Origin: Streptomyces albireticuli
GTDB lineage: Bacteria > Actinomycetota > Actinomycetes > Streptomycetales > Streptomycetaceae
Assembly: GCF_021228125.1 (NCBI RefSeq)
Contig: NZ_JAJQQS010000003.1
Span: 62,001 to 126,000 of the forward strand
Length of the DNA: 64,000 bases
Direction: 5' to 3'
Shown here: positions 6,933 through 15,869 of the stretch, piece after piece
Layout of the letters: every line of letters starts with the position of its first letter
Numbering within the stretch: the stretch's first letter is position 1
Translations under genes and position numbers: made by a program
Notes under the pieces: model-generated
The model's database searches: none
What the model was told of the DNA's origin: nothing
What the model saw: the letters and a program-made list of their open reading frames with translations, nothing else

Positions 6933-8312
6933 ATGGCCATCGTGCCCGGTTCCACCGAGCGAACCCCCGACCCGGCCCCGGAACACCCCGCCCCCCACCC
7001 CGTCGACCACGTCCCATCCGTCACCAAGCTGCTCGCCGGCGGCTTCCAGCACGTCGCCGCGAGTTACGCCGGCGTCGTCGCACCGCCCCTCGTCGTCGGC
7101 GCCGCCATCGGCCTGCCGCCGAAGGAGATCACCTTTCTGGTGGGCGCGGCGCTCTTCACCGCGGGGATCGCCACCCTGCTCCAGACGATCGGCTTCTGGA
7201 AGGTCGGCGCGCGGCTGCCGTTCGTCAACGGCGTGTCCTTCGCGGGCGTGGCACCGATGCTCGCCGTCGCCGACGCCCAGGCCGACCGGCGGGACGCCCT
7301 CCCGGTCGTCTACGGCGCGGTCATCGTGGCGGGCGCGCTCGGTTTCCTCCTGGCCCCCTACTTCTGCCGGCTCGTCCGCTTCTTCCCGCCCGTCGTCAGC
7401 GGCACCGTCATCACCCTGATCGGCATCACGCTGCTGCCCGTGTCCTTCGGCTGGATCCAGGGCGGCCGCACGGACAGGCCCGCGTCCCTGACCGACCTCG
7501 GTCTGGCCGGGGCGACCCTGGTGATCGTGCTGCTGCTGCGCCGGCTGCTCCGCGGCTTCCTCCAGCAGATCGCCATCCTGCTCGGCCTGGTCGTCGGCAC
7601 CCTGATCGCCGTGCCGGTGGGCGCCGTCGACCTCGGCCCCACCGCCCACGCCCCCCTGATCGGGTTTCCCGCGCCCTTCCACTTCGGCGCGCCCCAGTTC
7701 GCCGTCCCGGCGATCGTGTCCATGTGCGTCCTGATGCTCGTCTGCATGACGGAGAGCACCGCCGACATGCTCGCGCTCGGCGAGATCGTGGGCCGGGAGG
7801 CGGACGAGGAGGTCATCGCGCGCGGGCTGCGCGCGGACACCCTGGGCAGCGCCGTCGGGCCGCTCTTCAACGGCTTCGCGAACAGCGCCTTCGCCCAGAA
7901 CATCGGCCTGGTCGCCCTCACCCGGGTGCGCAGCCGTTTCGTGGTCGCCACCTGCGGTCTGATGTTCCTCCTGCTGGGCCTGAGCCCCGCCTTCGCCTCG
8001 CTCATCGCCGTCGTGCCCCGCCCGGTGCTGGGCGGCGCGGGCATCGTGCTCTTCGGCACGGTCGCCGCCAGCGGCGTCAACGTCCTGCTCAAGGCGGGCC
8101 TCGACAAGGGCGACAACATCCTGATCGCCGCCACCTCGCTCGGCATCGGCCTGATCCCCGTGGTCTCCCGCACCTTCTACGACAACTCCGCCATCCCCGA
8201 GACCCTGAAGATCATCCTGGACTCGGGTGTCAGCGCGGGCTGTCTGACGGCCGTCGTCCTCAACCTCGCGTTCAACCACCTCGGAGCACGCCGGTCCGTG
8301 CGTGGCGACTAG
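6933..8312 (+). CDS. NCS2-family urate/xanthine (uracil-xanthine) permease
   Basis: 459-residue inner-membrane nucleobase:cation symporter with about 12-14 hydrophobic segments. Family hallmarks are GGFQHVAASYAGVVAPPLVVG near the N-terminus, VGARLPFVNGVSFAGVAPML, FFPPVVSGTVITLIGITLLP (NCS2 signature), the TM8 glutamate region CMTESTADMLALGE, and FANSAFAQNIGLVALTRVRSR. The glutamate and AQNIG motifs are typical of xanthine/urate rather than uracil members. The ATG at 6933 follows GAGGA. Position next to the uricase operon supports urate or xanthine import as the feed for the pathway. Confidence 0.92.
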   Translation: MAIVPGSTERTPDPAPEHPAPHPVDHVPSVTKLLAGGFQHVAASYAGVVAPPLVVGAAIGLPPKEITFLVGAALFTAGIATLLQTIGFWKVGARLPFVNGVSFAGVAPMLAVADAQADRRDALPVVYGAVIVAGALGFLLAPYFCRLVRFFPPVVSGTVITLIGITLLPVSFGWIQGGRTDRPASLTDLGLAGATLVIVLLLRRLLRGFLQQIAILLGLVVGTLIAVPVGAVDLGPTAHAPLIGFPAPFHFGAPQFAVPAIVSMCVLMLVCMTESTADMLALGEIVGREADEEVIARGLRADTLGSAVGPLFNGFANSAFAQNIGLVALTRVRSRFVVATCGLMFLLLGLSPAFASLIAVVPRPVLGGAGIVLFGTVAASGVNVLLKAGLDKGDNILIAATSLGIGLIPVVSRTFYDNSAIPETLKIILDSGVSAGCLTAVVLNLAFNHLGARRSVRGD

Positions 8313-8326
8313 GGAGATACCCCTTA

Positions 8327-8346
8327 TTGCGCCACAATCGGCGCAA
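8327..8346. promoter_or_regulatory. Palindromic operator before the YfcC carrier gene
   Basis: Perfect 7-bp inverted repeat TTGCGCC-ACAATC-GGCGCAA, centred about 45 bp upstream of the GTG at 8381 and 15 bp after the permease stop. It differs from the IclR-type boxes elsewhere in the island, so a different regulator may act on this gene. Confidence 0.45.
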
Positions 8347-8380
8347 AACGACCGCCAGAGGCGCGGAGGGGTGTTCCGTC

Positions 8381-9961
8381 GTGGACCAGCAAGCCGGGGA
8401 CGGCGCGCCCGACCGGGAGGACGGCGCGGGCGGGCAGGCGAAGGGGGAGGGGACGGGGGAGGAGACGGACGCCGGGGCCGCCGGCAAGGGCCGCTTCACC
8501 TTCCCCAGCGCGCTGACCGTCCTCGCGCTCGTCACCCTCGCCGTCTGGATCCTCACCTTCGTCATCCCCTCCGGCACCTACCGGCGGAACGACGACGGCA
8601 ACCCCGTCCAGGGCACGTACCACCGCGAGGCCGCGCCCGGCGGGTTCGTCCACCGCCTGGGCGACCTCTTCCTCTCGCCGGTCAACGGCCTCTACGGCAT
8701 CCGTGACGCCCGTACCGGCGAGGTCGCCCCGGACGCGGTGGGCGCGCTCTACGGCAGCGCCGGCGTCTTCCTCTTCGTCCTGGCCATCGGCGCGTTCATC
8801 ACCGTCGTCTTCGCCACCGGCGCCCTCGACCGCGGCATCGAACGGCTGGCCCACCGGCTGCGCACCCGTGGCGCCCTGCTGATCGCCGCCGTTATGGCCG
8901 TGTTCTCGCTGCTGGGCACGGTCGAGGGCTTCGCGGAGGAGACGCTCGGCTTCTACGGGCTGATCGTGCCGCTGATGCTGGCCCTCGGCTACGACCGGAT
9001 GGTCGCCACCGGCACGATCATCCTGGGTGCGGGCGTCGGCGTGCTCGCCTCGACCGTCAACCCCTTCGCCACGGGGGTGGCCTCCTCGGCGGCCGGGGTC
9101 TCGCTGGGCGACGGCATCGCGCTGCGCTTCGCGATGTGGGTCGTCCTCACGGGCGTCACCATCGGATACGTCCAGCGGTACGCGCGAAGGGTGCGCACCG
9201 ACCCCGGCCGTTCGCTGGTGGGCTTCCTGCCCGGCGACCGGGAGCTGGCCGCCGAGGCGGCGGCGCCGCCGGAGCTGACCGGGCTCCAGAAGGCCGTGCT
9301 CGTCATCGTCACCGTGGTCTTCGCCTTCATGATCTTCTCGGTGATCCCCTGGGCGAGCGCGCTCACCGGCAAGGCGGACGCCGCGCCCTACGGCTGGGAA
9401 CTGGGCTGGTCCTTCGCCCAGCTGGCCGCCCTCTTCCTGGCCGCTTCGGTGCTCGTCGGCATCGTCGCGCGCCTGGGTGAGCAGCGGCTGAGCGCCGTCA
9501 TCGTCAAGGGCGCGGGCGACTTCATGTCGCCCGCGCTGACGATCGTCCTGGCGCGGGGCGTCACCGTCCTCATGAACAACGCCCGCATCACCGACACGGT
9601 GCTGCACTCCATCGAGGGCGCCGTCTCCGGTACGCCGGGCGCGTTCTTCGGCGTCATGGTCTTCCTGGTCAACCTCCCCCTGGCCTTCCTGATCCCCTCG
9701 ACCTCGGGTCACGCGACGCTCGCGATGCCGATCCTGGCGCCGCTGGCGGACTTCGCGGACGTGGGGCGGACGGTGGTGGTGACGGCCTGGCAGTCGGCGA
9801 GCGGGCTGATGAACCTGTGGGTGCCGACCACTGCGGTGATCATGGGCGGGGTGGCGCTGGCGAAGGTGGGCTACGACAAGTACTTGCGGTTCGTGTGGCC
9901 GCTGCTGGTGATTCTGGCGGTGCTGATCTGCGGGTTCGTGGCGCTGGGCGCGGTGGCGTGA
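8381..9961 (+). CDS. YfcC/DcuC-type carboxylate or amino-acid carrier
   Basis: 526-residue polytopic membrane protein of the YfcC family (PF03606 type). After a charged 40-residue cytosolic tail, the first helix begins about residue 50 (FPSALTVLALVTLAVWILTFVIPSG) and is followed by the family motif GTYRR. Later segments include GVFLFVLAIGAFITVVFATGALD, FSLLGTVEGFAEETLGFYGLIVPLMLALGYD and STVNPFATGVASSAAGVSLGDGIALR. The end has the conserved LPLAFLIPSTSGHATLAMPILAPLADF. The GTG at 8381 follows GGAGGGG by 10 nt. The family moves dicarboxylates, short-chain acids or basic amino acids. Lying between the urate permease and malate synthase, it may import a glyoxylate-pathway substrate such as allantoate or ureide, but this is inference. 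Confidence 0.85.
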   Translation: MDQQAGDGAPDREDGAGGQAKGEGTGEETDAGAAGKGRFTFPSALTVLALVTLAVWILTFVIPSGTYRRNDDGNPVQGTYHREAAPGGFVHRLGDLFLSPVNGLYGIRDARTGEVAPDAVGALYGSAGVFLFVLAIGAFITVVFATGALDRGIERLAHRLRTRGALLIAAVMAVFSLLGTVEGFAEETLGFYGLIVPLMLALGYDRMVATGTIILGAGVGVLASTVNPFATGVASSAAGVSLGDGIALRFAMWVVLTGVTIGYVQRYARRVRTDPGRSLVGFLPGDRELAAEAAAPPELTGLQKAVLVIVTVVFAFMIFSVIPWASALTGKADAAPYGWELGWSFAQLAALFLAASVLVGIVARLGEQRLSAVIVKGAGDFMSPALTIVLARGVTVLMNNARITDTVLHSIEGAVSGTPGAFFGVMVFLVNLPLAFLIPSTSGHATLAMPILAPLADFADVGRTVVVTAWQSASGLMNLWVPTTAVIMGGVALAKVGYDKYLRFVWPLLVILAVLICGFVALGAVA

Positions 9962-9962
9962 T

Positions 9963-10175
9963 CCCCTGCCTGCCCCTTCCCGAACCGGGGGCTTCGCCCC
10001 CGGGCCCCCTTTCCGCGCTTCGCGCGGTGTCCTCAATCGCCGGACAGGCTGATTTTCAGCCCGTCCGGGGGCACCTCCCAGCGGTAGCTGGGGGAGCTTG
10101 AGGACCGGGGCCCGGGGCGGAGCCCCTCACGCGGCGGAGCCGCACATCGGATGCAGCGGGAAGGGGCGGGGTGGG
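9963..10175. repeat. Intergenic palindromic repeat element, copy with an internal insertion
   Basis: A second copy of the 6685-6880 element fills the gap between the carrier and aceB. Outer arms, the cggggcttcgccccg-type hairpin, the central CGCCGGACaGGCTGATTTTCAGCCCGTCCGG and the right half are all recognisable. The right half of the central stem is interrupted by about 30 bp containing CTCCCAGCGGTAGCTGGGGGAG, itself a hairpin. The same insert in reverse orientation is seen at 12050-12075. It lies between convergent genes and probably serves as a terminator. Confidence 0.8.
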
Positions 10176-10184
10176 GAAAAAGCC

Positions 10185-11804
10185 TCAGCCCCGCAGCAGC
10201 CCGTACGCCGGCAGCGTCAGGAACTCCGCGTAGTCCTCGTCCAGAGCCACCCGCAGCAGCAGATCGTGCGCCTCCCGCCAGCGCCCCGCCGCGAACGCCT
10301 CCTCCCCCGCCTCCGCCTGCACCACGGCCAGTTCCTCCGCGGCGACCCGCCGGGCGAGCTCCGCGGTGACCTTCTCGCCCGTGTCGAGGACGACGCCCGC
10401 GTCGATCCACTGCCAGATCTGGGAGCGGGAGATTTCGGCGGTGGCGGCGTCCTCCATCAGGTTGAAGATGGCGACGGCGCCCAGGCCGCGCAGCCACGCC
10501 TCGATGTAGCGGATGCCGACCGCGACGGCGTTGCGCAGCCCTTCGTGGGTGGGCCGCGCCTCCAGGGAGTCGACGGCGAGGAGCTGCTCCGCCGTCACCC
10601 GGACGTCCTCGCGCAGCCGGTCCTTCTGGTGCGGACGGTCGCCGAGGACCGTGTCGAAGGAGGCGCGGGCCACGGGCACCAGGTCCGGGTGGGCGACCCA
10701 CGAGCCGTCGAAGCCGTCGCGCGCCTCGCGGTCCTTGTCCGCCTTGACCTTCTCGAAGGCCACCCGGTTGACCTCGGGGTCCTTCCGGGAGGGGATGAAG
10801 GCCGCCATCCCGCCGATCGCGTGCGCGCCGCGCTTGTGGCACGTGCGGACGAGGAGTTCGGTGTACGCGCGCATGAACGGCGCGGTCATCGTGACGGAGT
10901 TGCGGTCGGGGAGCACGAACCGCTCCCCGGCGTCACGGAAGTTCTTGATGATCGAGAAGAGGTAGTCCCAGCGGCCCGCGTTCAGCCCGGAGGCGTGCTC
11001 GCGCAGCTCGTAGAGGATCTCCTCCATCTCGTACGCGGCGGTGATCGTCTCGATCAGGACGGTCGCCCGGACGCTGCCGCGGGGGACGCCGAGGTACTCC
11101 TGGGCGAAGACGAAGACGTCGTTCCACAGCCGGGCCTCCAGATGGGACTCGGTCTTGGGGAGGTAGAAGTACGGGCCCTTGCCGAGGGCGAGCAGCCGTG
11201 CGGCGTTGTGGAAGAAGTACAGGCCGAAGTCGACGAGCGCGCCGGGCACGGCCCGGTCGCCGTCGGTGAGGTGGCGCTCGTCGAGGTGCCAGCCGCGCGG
11301 CCGGACGACGACGGTGGCCAGCTCCTCGGCGGGCCGCAGGGCGTAGGACCGGCCGCGCTCGTCGGTGAAGTCGATGCGCCGCTCGAAGGCGTCCACCAGA
11401 CTGAGCTGCCCCCGCACCACGTTCTCCCAGGTGGGCGAGGAGGCGTCCTCGAAGTCGGCGAGCCAGACGCGGGCGCCCGAGTTAAGGGCGTTGACGGTCA
11501 TCTTCCGGTCCGTCGGGCCGGTGATCTCCACCCGCCGGTCCGCCAGCGCGGCCGGGGCCGGGGCGACGCGCCAGTCGGGGTCCTCGCGGACGTGGGCGGT
11601 CTCCGGGAGGAAGTCCAGCGTGCCGGTGCGGGCGATCTCGTCCCGGCGCCCGGCCCGGCGGACGAGCAGCTCGTCACGGTGGGGGGTGAACCGGCGGTGC
11701 AGCTCGCCGACGAAGGCGAGCGCCTCGTCCGTCAGGATCTCCGACTGCCGTGCGACGGGCGGGGCGTCGACGAGGGCCAGCGGGGACGGCGCTGGTGCGG
11801 ACAT
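10185..11804 (-). CDS. aceB: Malate synthase A
   Basis: 539-residue isoform-A malate synthase, condensing glyoxylate with acetyl-CoA to malate. Landmarks are [19 protein letters not shown], the catalytic-arginine motif [30 protein letters not shown], the family signature region [18 protein letters not shown] and the [19 protein letters not shown] stretch with the general-base Asp. The ATG at 11804 follows GAAGGAG. In this island it drains glyoxylate released from allantoin breakdown and does not accompany an isocitrate lyase. An IclR-type box lies 76 bp upstream of the start. Confidence 0.97.
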   Translation of the reverse strand: MSAPAPSPLALVDAPPVARQSEILTDEALAFVGELHRRFTPHRDELLVRRAGRRDEIARTGTLDFLPETAHVREDPDWRVAPAPAALADRRVEITGPTDRKMTVNALNSGARVWLADFEDASSPTWENVVRGQLSLVDAFERRIDFTDERGRSYALRPAEELATVVVRPRGWHLDERHLTDGDRAVPGALVDFGLYFFHNAARLLALGKGPYFYLPKTESHLEARLWNDVFVFAQEYLGVPRGSVRATVLIETITAAYEMEEILYELREHASGLNAGRWDYLFSIIKNFRDAGERFVLPDRNSVTMTAPFMRAYTELLVRTCHKRGAHAIGGMAAFIPSRKDPEVNRVAFEKVKADKDREARDGFDGSWVAHPDLVPVARASFDTVLGDRPHQKDRLREDVRVTAEQLLAVDSLEARPTHEGLRNAVAVGIRYIEAWLRGLGAVAIFNLMEDAATAEISRSQIWQWIDAGVVLDTGEKVTAELARRVAAEELAVVQAEAGEEAFAAGRWREAHDLLLRVALDEDYAEFLTLPAYGLLRG

Positions 11805-11879
11805 GGGCGCTCACTCCTTCAGCGGTGACCGGGGACGACGGCACGGAGTGCCGCCGGATGATCGTCCGTGGAGAATAGT

Positions 11880-11894
11880 TTTCTCATGGTGGAA
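11880..11894. promoter_or_regulatory. Putative IclR-family operator upstream of aceB
   Basis: TTTCTCATGGTGGAA, an imperfect palindrome 76 bp upstream of the aceB start, matches TTCCGCATTGTGGAA before hyi at 12 of 15 positions. It is embedded in AT-rich sequence (GAATAGTTTTCTCATGG), which is rare here and suggests a promoter. The rest of the 11805-12219 gap holds a partial repeat element and nothing that looks coding. Confidence 0.55.
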
Positions 11895-11974
11895 CATCAA
11901 TGGGGTGGTGACGTCGGGCAACGGTTTCCGGCGGGCCGCACCGGCAGCGCGGGCCCCTGCGGGCGGCCTTTCCC

Positions 11975-12090
11975 CGGCCCCGCCCTTTCCCGAAACCGGG
12001 GGCAAGCCCCCGGGCCCCGCTTCCGCGCCGCCGCGCGGCGGCCTCGAACTCCCCCGGCTACCGCGGGGGTGCCCCAGGAGGCGCCCCCGG
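11975..12090. repeat. Partial, degenerate copy of the intergenic palindromic element
   Basis: The left half is recognisable: CCCTTTCCCGAAACCGGGGG then AAGCCCCCGGGCCCC. It is followed by CTCCCCCGGCTACCGC and GGGGGTGCCCC, which is the reverse complement of the insert found in the copy at 9963-10175. The central CGCCGGACGGGCTGA stem is not present in full. This is probably a decayed or rearranged copy. Confidence 0.6.
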
Positions 12091-12219
12091 CCAGGCTGAT
12101 CTCACCCCGTGCCGTCCCCGTGCCGCCCGCGAGCCGCCCCCCCCGTGCCGCCTCCGTCCCACCCCCGGACGCCCGGCCGGCTCCGCCTCCGGGCCCCGTC
12201 CGTCGCCCCGTCCGTCGCG

Positions 12220-12849
12220 TCAGCCCAGCAGCGGCAGATCGTCCGGCGTGTCGACGTCACCGGGGTCCGCGACGTCCCCGCACTCCACGAGCGTCAGTTC
12301 GGGGGCGTGCGCCCGCAGATAGTCGCGGGCGCCGCGGTCGCCGGTGGCCGCGCGGGCGACGCCCGCCCAGTGCTCCCGCGCGAACAGCACCGGATGGCCG
12401 CGCTCCCCGTCGTACGAGGCCGCCACCAGGCCTGCCCCGGCCCGGTACGCGGCCAGCAGCCGGGCCACCGCCGCCGCGCCGACGCGCGGCTGGTCGACGA
12501 GCGTCACCAGCGCCGCCGACGCGTCCCCCGGGACGAGCGCGGCGAGCCCGGCGCGCAGCGAGGAGCCCATGCCGTCGGCCCAGGCGGGGTTGTCCAGCAG
12601 CACACAGCCGGGGAGCCGGGCACGTGCCCGTACCTCCTCGGAGGCCGCGCCGAGCACGACGTACCTCGGTGCGCAGCCCCCCTCGGCCAGGATCCGCGCC
12701 GCGTGCTCCACCAGCGGCCGCCCCCGGTGCTCCAGCAGCGCCTTCGGCCGCCCGCCGAGCCGCCTGCCCCCGCCCGCCGCGAGCAGCAGTCCGGCGACGG
12801 CCGCCGCCCCCGCGGGGCCTTCGTGTGTCGTGGCCGTGGTGCGCGTCAT
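12220..12849 (-). CDS. MobA/MocA-like nucleotidyltransferase
   Basis: 209-residue glycosyltransferase-A-fold nucleotidyltransferase. The NTP-binding motif LLLAAGGGRRLGGRPKALLEHRGRPLVEHA starts about residue 22. It is followed by LDNPAWADGMGSSLRAGLAAL and the metal-binding LVTLVDQPRVG, and by GHPVLFAREHW and GARDYLRAH further on. This is the pattern of the MocA/MobA group that attaches CMP or GMP to molybdopterin. Such proteins often accompany xanthine dehydrogenase, which fits a purine island, although no dehydrogenase subunits are in the window. The ATG at 12849 was preferred over a start 6 codons upstream because it begins the usual short tail. Confidence 0.85.
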   Translation of the reverse strand: MTRTTATTHEGPAGAAAVAGLLLAAGGGRRLGGRPKALLEHRGRPLVEHAARILAEGGCAPRYVVLGAASEEVRARARLPGCVLLDNPAWADGMGSSLRAGLAALVPGDASAALVTLVDQPRVGAAAVARLLAAYRAGAGLVAASYDGERGHPVLFAREHWAGVARAATGDRGARDYLRAHAPELTLVECGDVADPGDVDTPDDLPLLG

Positions 12850-13001
12850 GGCCCCTGCATACCGCATCCGTCGGCGGGGCGGGCCGTGGCGGCCGCATCA
12901 CCCGTGCGTGCGGAGTACGGACTTGATTTCGCTGTGCGTGTAGCGCGAGGTACGGAAAGTGCGTTAACTGATCCGCGCTAGCGCGTGGGAGGGGGAGTGT
13001 C

Positions 13002-13361
13002 GTGGCGGAGGGCGCCGGAGTGGCGGAAGAGGAGCGTGTGGAACGCGTCGGCGATGACCCGAGAGTGAACGAACTGTGCGACGCGGTGTCCCGGCTGCGC
13101 CGGGCGCTCGCGGCGCACCCCGCCCTGTTACCCGACCGCGACGCCGCCGAGGACGAACTGGCCGCGCTCGACGCGATGGCGCGCGCCGGGGAGCCCGAGG
13201 TGCCCCGGCTGCGTCGGGCGCTGCTCCTGGTCGCGGGCGCGCTGGGCTCGGTGAGCGCCCTGGCCCCCGCCCTCGGCGAGGTCAGGGCCGCGGTCGACCG
13301 CTTCGGCGGGACACCGGGGGAGGAGCGCTTCCGGGTGCCGGGCCCCCGTGAAGGGGGCTGA
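13002..13361 (+). CDS. DUF5955-type small helical protein
   Basis: 119-residue cytosolic protein rich in Ala, Arg and Glu and predicted largely helical. The conserved-looking core is RVNELCDAVSRLRRALAAHPALLPDRDAAEDELAALDAM and PRLRRALLLVAGALGSVSALAPALGEVRAAVDRFG, which I recognise as the DUF5955 pattern of Streptomyces. The GTG at 13002 follows GGAGGGGGAG. Codon 43 is TTA (13128-13130), so its translation may depend on the bldA tRNA. Function unknown. It stands alone between the MobA-like gene and allR. Confidence 0.7.
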   Translation: MAEGAGVAEEERVERVGDDPRVNELCDAVSRLRRALAAHPALLPDRDAAEDELAALDAMARAGEPEVPRLRRALLLVAGALGSVSALAPALGEVRAAVDRFGGTPGEERFRVPGPREGG

Positions 13362-13466
13362 CGCCCGGACCGTACTGACGAGACCGTACAGACGAGGGAG
13401 AGCGGCCCCGCGCACCTGCTGCGGGGCGTGGGACGGTCGGCGCGGCAGTGCGGCGGGCGACCCGCG

Positions 13467-14249
13467 TCAGGCGGACGTGTCCGCCAGCGTCACCGAAAGC
13501 TCGGCCGCCACCTGCTGGAGCAGCGGCACCATCCGCTCGGTCGCCGCGTCCGTGACCCGGCCCGCCGGGCCCGAGATGGAGATGGCCGCGGCCGTCGGGG
13601 CGTTCGGCACCGGGACCGCGAGGCAGCGGACCCCGATCTCCTGCTCGTTGTCGTCCACGGCGTAGCCGCTCTCGCGCACCCGGGTCAGGGCGTCCAGGAA
13701 GCCCTCCGGGGTGGTGATCGTCTTCTCGGTCGCGGCGGGCATGCCCGTACGGGCGAGCAGCGCGCGGACCTCGTCGTCGGGGCTCTGCGCCAGCAGCGCC
13801 TTGCCCACCCCGGTGGTGTGCGGCAGCACCCGCAGACCGACCTCGGTGAACATCCGCACCGAATGGCGCGAGGGCACCTGTGCCACGTAGACGACCTCGT
13901 CGCCGTCGAGCAGCGCCATGTTCGCGGTCTCGCCGGTCTCCTCGACCAGCCGCGCGAGGTGCGGGCGGGCCCAGGTGCCGAGCAGCCGGGAGGCGCTCTC
14001 GCCGAGCCTGATCAGACGGGGGCCCAGGGCGTACCGGCGATTGGGGTGCTGGCGGACGTAACCGCAGGCCACCAGCGTGCGCATCAGGCGGTGGATGGTC
14101 GGCAGCGGCAGCCCGCTGGTCGCGGAGAGCTCGCTCAGCCCCACTTCGCCGCCCGCGTCCGCCATCCGCTCCAGGAGGTCGAAAGCGCGCTCCAGGGACT
14201 GGACACCGCCGGTGGGCGCGGCGGTTCGGGGCTCGGTGGGCGAGGGCAC
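13467..14249 (-). CDS. allR: IclR-family transcriptional regulator, AllR-like
   Basis: 260-residue IclR protein. The winged helix (about residues 15-75) includes VQSLERAFDLLERM and LPLPTIHRLMRTLVACGYVRQ. The C-terminal effector-binding GAF-like domain includes HTTGVGKALLA and DDNEQEIGVRCLAVPV. In E. coli and S. coelicolor the orthologous AllR represses allantoin genes and responds to a glyoxylate-pathway effector. The GTG at 14249 follows GGAAGGA. It is divergent from allB with about 270 bp between them, and two palindromic boxes lie in that space. It probably controls allB-alc, uraD-uraH-uox, hyi-glxR and aceB, judging by shared boxes. Confidence 0.9.
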   Translation of the reverse strand: MPSPTEPRTAAPTGGVQSLERAFDLLERMADAGGEVGLSELSATSGLPLPTIHRLMRTLVACGYVRQHPNRRYALGPRLIRLGESASRLLGTWARPHLARLVEETGETANMALLDGDEVVYVAQVPSRHSVRMFTEVGLRVLPHTTGVGKALLAQSPDDEVRALLARTGMPAATEKTITTPEGFLDALTRVRESGYAVDDNEQEIGVRCLAVPVPNAPTAAAISISGPAGRVTDAATERMVPLLQQVAAELSVTLADTSA

Positions 14250-14336
14250 GTTCGGGGTCCTTCCGGGACGGGGTGGCAGAAGCCTACCGGCCCGTCACCC
14301 CTCCTGTTCGCCACCTTCCGTCAGAAGAAATCCCTT

Positions 14337-14443
14337 TTCTGTCTCCCGGAAAGCCGCAGGAGGGGGCGGTGCGGCGCGGAGGTCTTGACGGGTGCGGGGC
14401 CCCGCTGAAGACTGCCCCCACCGCCGTTCAACAGAACGTTGAA
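14337..14443. promoter_or_regulatory. Two IclR-type palindromes in the allR-allB intergenic region
   Basis: TTCTGTCTCCCGGAA (14337-14351) keeps the TTCT and GGAA arms of the hyi and aceB boxes. TTCAACAGAACGTTGAA (14427-14443) has perfect TTCAAC/GTTGAA arms and matches the box overlapping the uraD promoter at 12 of 17 positions. They lie 88 bp from the allR start and about 75 bp from the allB start respectively, a layout suited to controlling both divergent units. Confidence 0.6.
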
Positions 14444-14519
14444 AAACATCTCGCTCGTCATCGCCGGTGCGCCCCGGACCTCACGGGAACCACCGGGAAC
14501 CGCTGGGAGAGGAGAAGGC

Positions 14520-15869
14520 GTGACCCCGGAACCGGTGGAGCTGCTGCTGCGCTCCACGCGCGTCGTCACCCCGGAGGGGACGCGCGCCGCCTCCGTCGCC
14601 GTGGCCGCCGGCCGGATCGCGGCCGTCCTGCCCCACGACACCGCCCCGCCGCCCGGCGCCGTGACCGAGGACCTCGGGGACGACGCCCTGCTCCCCGGCC
14701 TCGTCGACACCCACGTCCACATCAACGAACCGGGCCGCACCGAGTGGGAGGGCTTCGACGCCGCGACCCGCGCCGCCGCCGCCGGGGGCGTCACCACCCT
14801 CGTCGACATGCCGCTCAACAGCCTCCCGCCGACCACCACCGTCGAGCACCTCAGGGCCAAACAGGACGTGGCGCGCGGCGCGGTCCACGTGGACGTCGGC
14901 TTCTGGGGCGGTGCCCTCCCCGCCAACCTCGCGGACCTGCGCCCCCTCCACGACGCGGGCGTCCTCGGCTTCAAGTCCTTCCTGTCGCCCTCCGGCGTCG
15001 AGGAGTTCCCGGCGCTCGGCCCCGAGGACCTGGAGGCCGTCGCGGCGGAGACCGCCGCCTTCGGCGGCCTGCTGATCGTGCACGCCGAGGACCCGGCCCA
15101 CCTCGACCGCGCGCCCCGGGTCCACGGCCGGCGCTACGCCGACTTCCTCGCCTCCCGCCCGCGCGCCGCCGAGAACGACGCCGTCGCCGGCCTGATCTCC
15201 GTCTCCCGGCGGCGCGGCACCCGCGTCCACGTCCTGCACCTGTCGTCGTCCGACGCCCTGCCGCTGATCGCCTCGGCCCGGGCCGAGGGCGTGCGCGTCA
15301 CCGCCGAGACCTGCCCGCACTTCCTGACCCTCACCGCCGAGGAGGTACCCGACGGGGCCACCGAGTTCAAGTGCTGCCCGCCCGTCCGCGAGGCCGCCAA
15401 CCAGGACGCCCTCTGGGCGGGCCTCGCCGACGGCACCCTCGACTGCGTCGTCTCCGACCACTCGCCCTGCACCACCGACCTCAAGGTCCCCGACTTCGGC
15501 ACCGCCTGGGGCGGCATCTCCTCCCTCCAGCTCGGCCTCCCCGCCGTCTGGACCGCGGCCCGGCGCCGCGGCCACACCCTCCGGGACGTGGCCCGCTGGA
15601 TGGCCACCGCCCCCGCCGCCCTCGCCGGACTCCACCGCAAGGGCGCCATCGCCCCCGGCCGCGACGCCGACTTCGCCGTCCTCGCCCCCGACGAGTCCTT
15701 CACCGTCGACCCGGCCGCGCTCCACCACCGCAACCCCGTCACCGCCTACGCCGGGAAGGAACTGCTCGGCGTCGTCAGGTCCACCTGGCTGCGCGGCCGC
15801 CGGATCGCGGGGCCCGGCGCCCTCGCCGCACCCACCGGCCTCCTCCTCGAAAGGCAGCGCGGCACATGA
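14520..15869 (+). CDS. allB: Allantoinase
   Basis: 449-residue cyclic amidohydrolase that opens allantoin to allantoate. Metal ligands are visible: [23 protein letters not shown] (HxH), [10 protein letters not shown] with the lysine that becomes carboxylated, [20 protein letters not shown] and VSDHSPC (Asp). The end carries the usual [28 protein letters not shown]. The length matches the family. The GTG at 14520 follows GAGAGGAGAAGG; upstream codons in the frame are not family-like. The stop overlaps the allantoicase ATG by ATGA, so the pair is coupled. Confidence 0.96.
   Translation: MTPEPVELLLRSTRVVTPEGTRAASVAVAAGRIAAVLPHDTAPPPGAVTEDLGDDALLPGLVDTHVHINEPGRTEWEGFDAATRAAAAGGVTTLVDMPLNSLPPTTTVEHLRAKQDVARGAVHVDVGFWGGALPANLADLRPLHDAGVLGFKSFLSPSGVEEFPALGPEDLEAVAAETAAFGGLLIVHAEDPAHLDRAPRVHGRRYADFLASRPRAAENDAVAGLISVSRRRGTRVHVLHLSSSDALPLIASARAEGVRVTAETCPHFLTLTAEEVPDGATEFKCCPPVREAANQDALWAGLADGTLDCVVSDHSPCTTDLKVPDFGTAWGGISSLQLGLPAVWTAARRRGHTLRDVARWMATAPAALAGLHRKGAIAPGRDADFAVLAPDESFTVDPAALHHRNPVTAYAGKELLGVVRSTWLRGRRIAGPGALAAPTGLLLERQRGT

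Noticed and set aside
8324..10036. 570-codon minus-strand frame opposite the YfcC carrier
   Set aside because: His/Asp/Arg-rich antisense composition, no recognisable motif.
6685..10175. Insertion sequences
   Set aside because: The repeats have inverted arms but no transposase frame and no visible target duplications; called non-coding palindromic elements instead.
10098..11828. 576-codon plus-strand frame opposite malate synthase
   Set aside because: Composition is Arg/Gly/Val repeats typical of an antisense frame in high-GC DNA; the minus strand encodes intact AceB.
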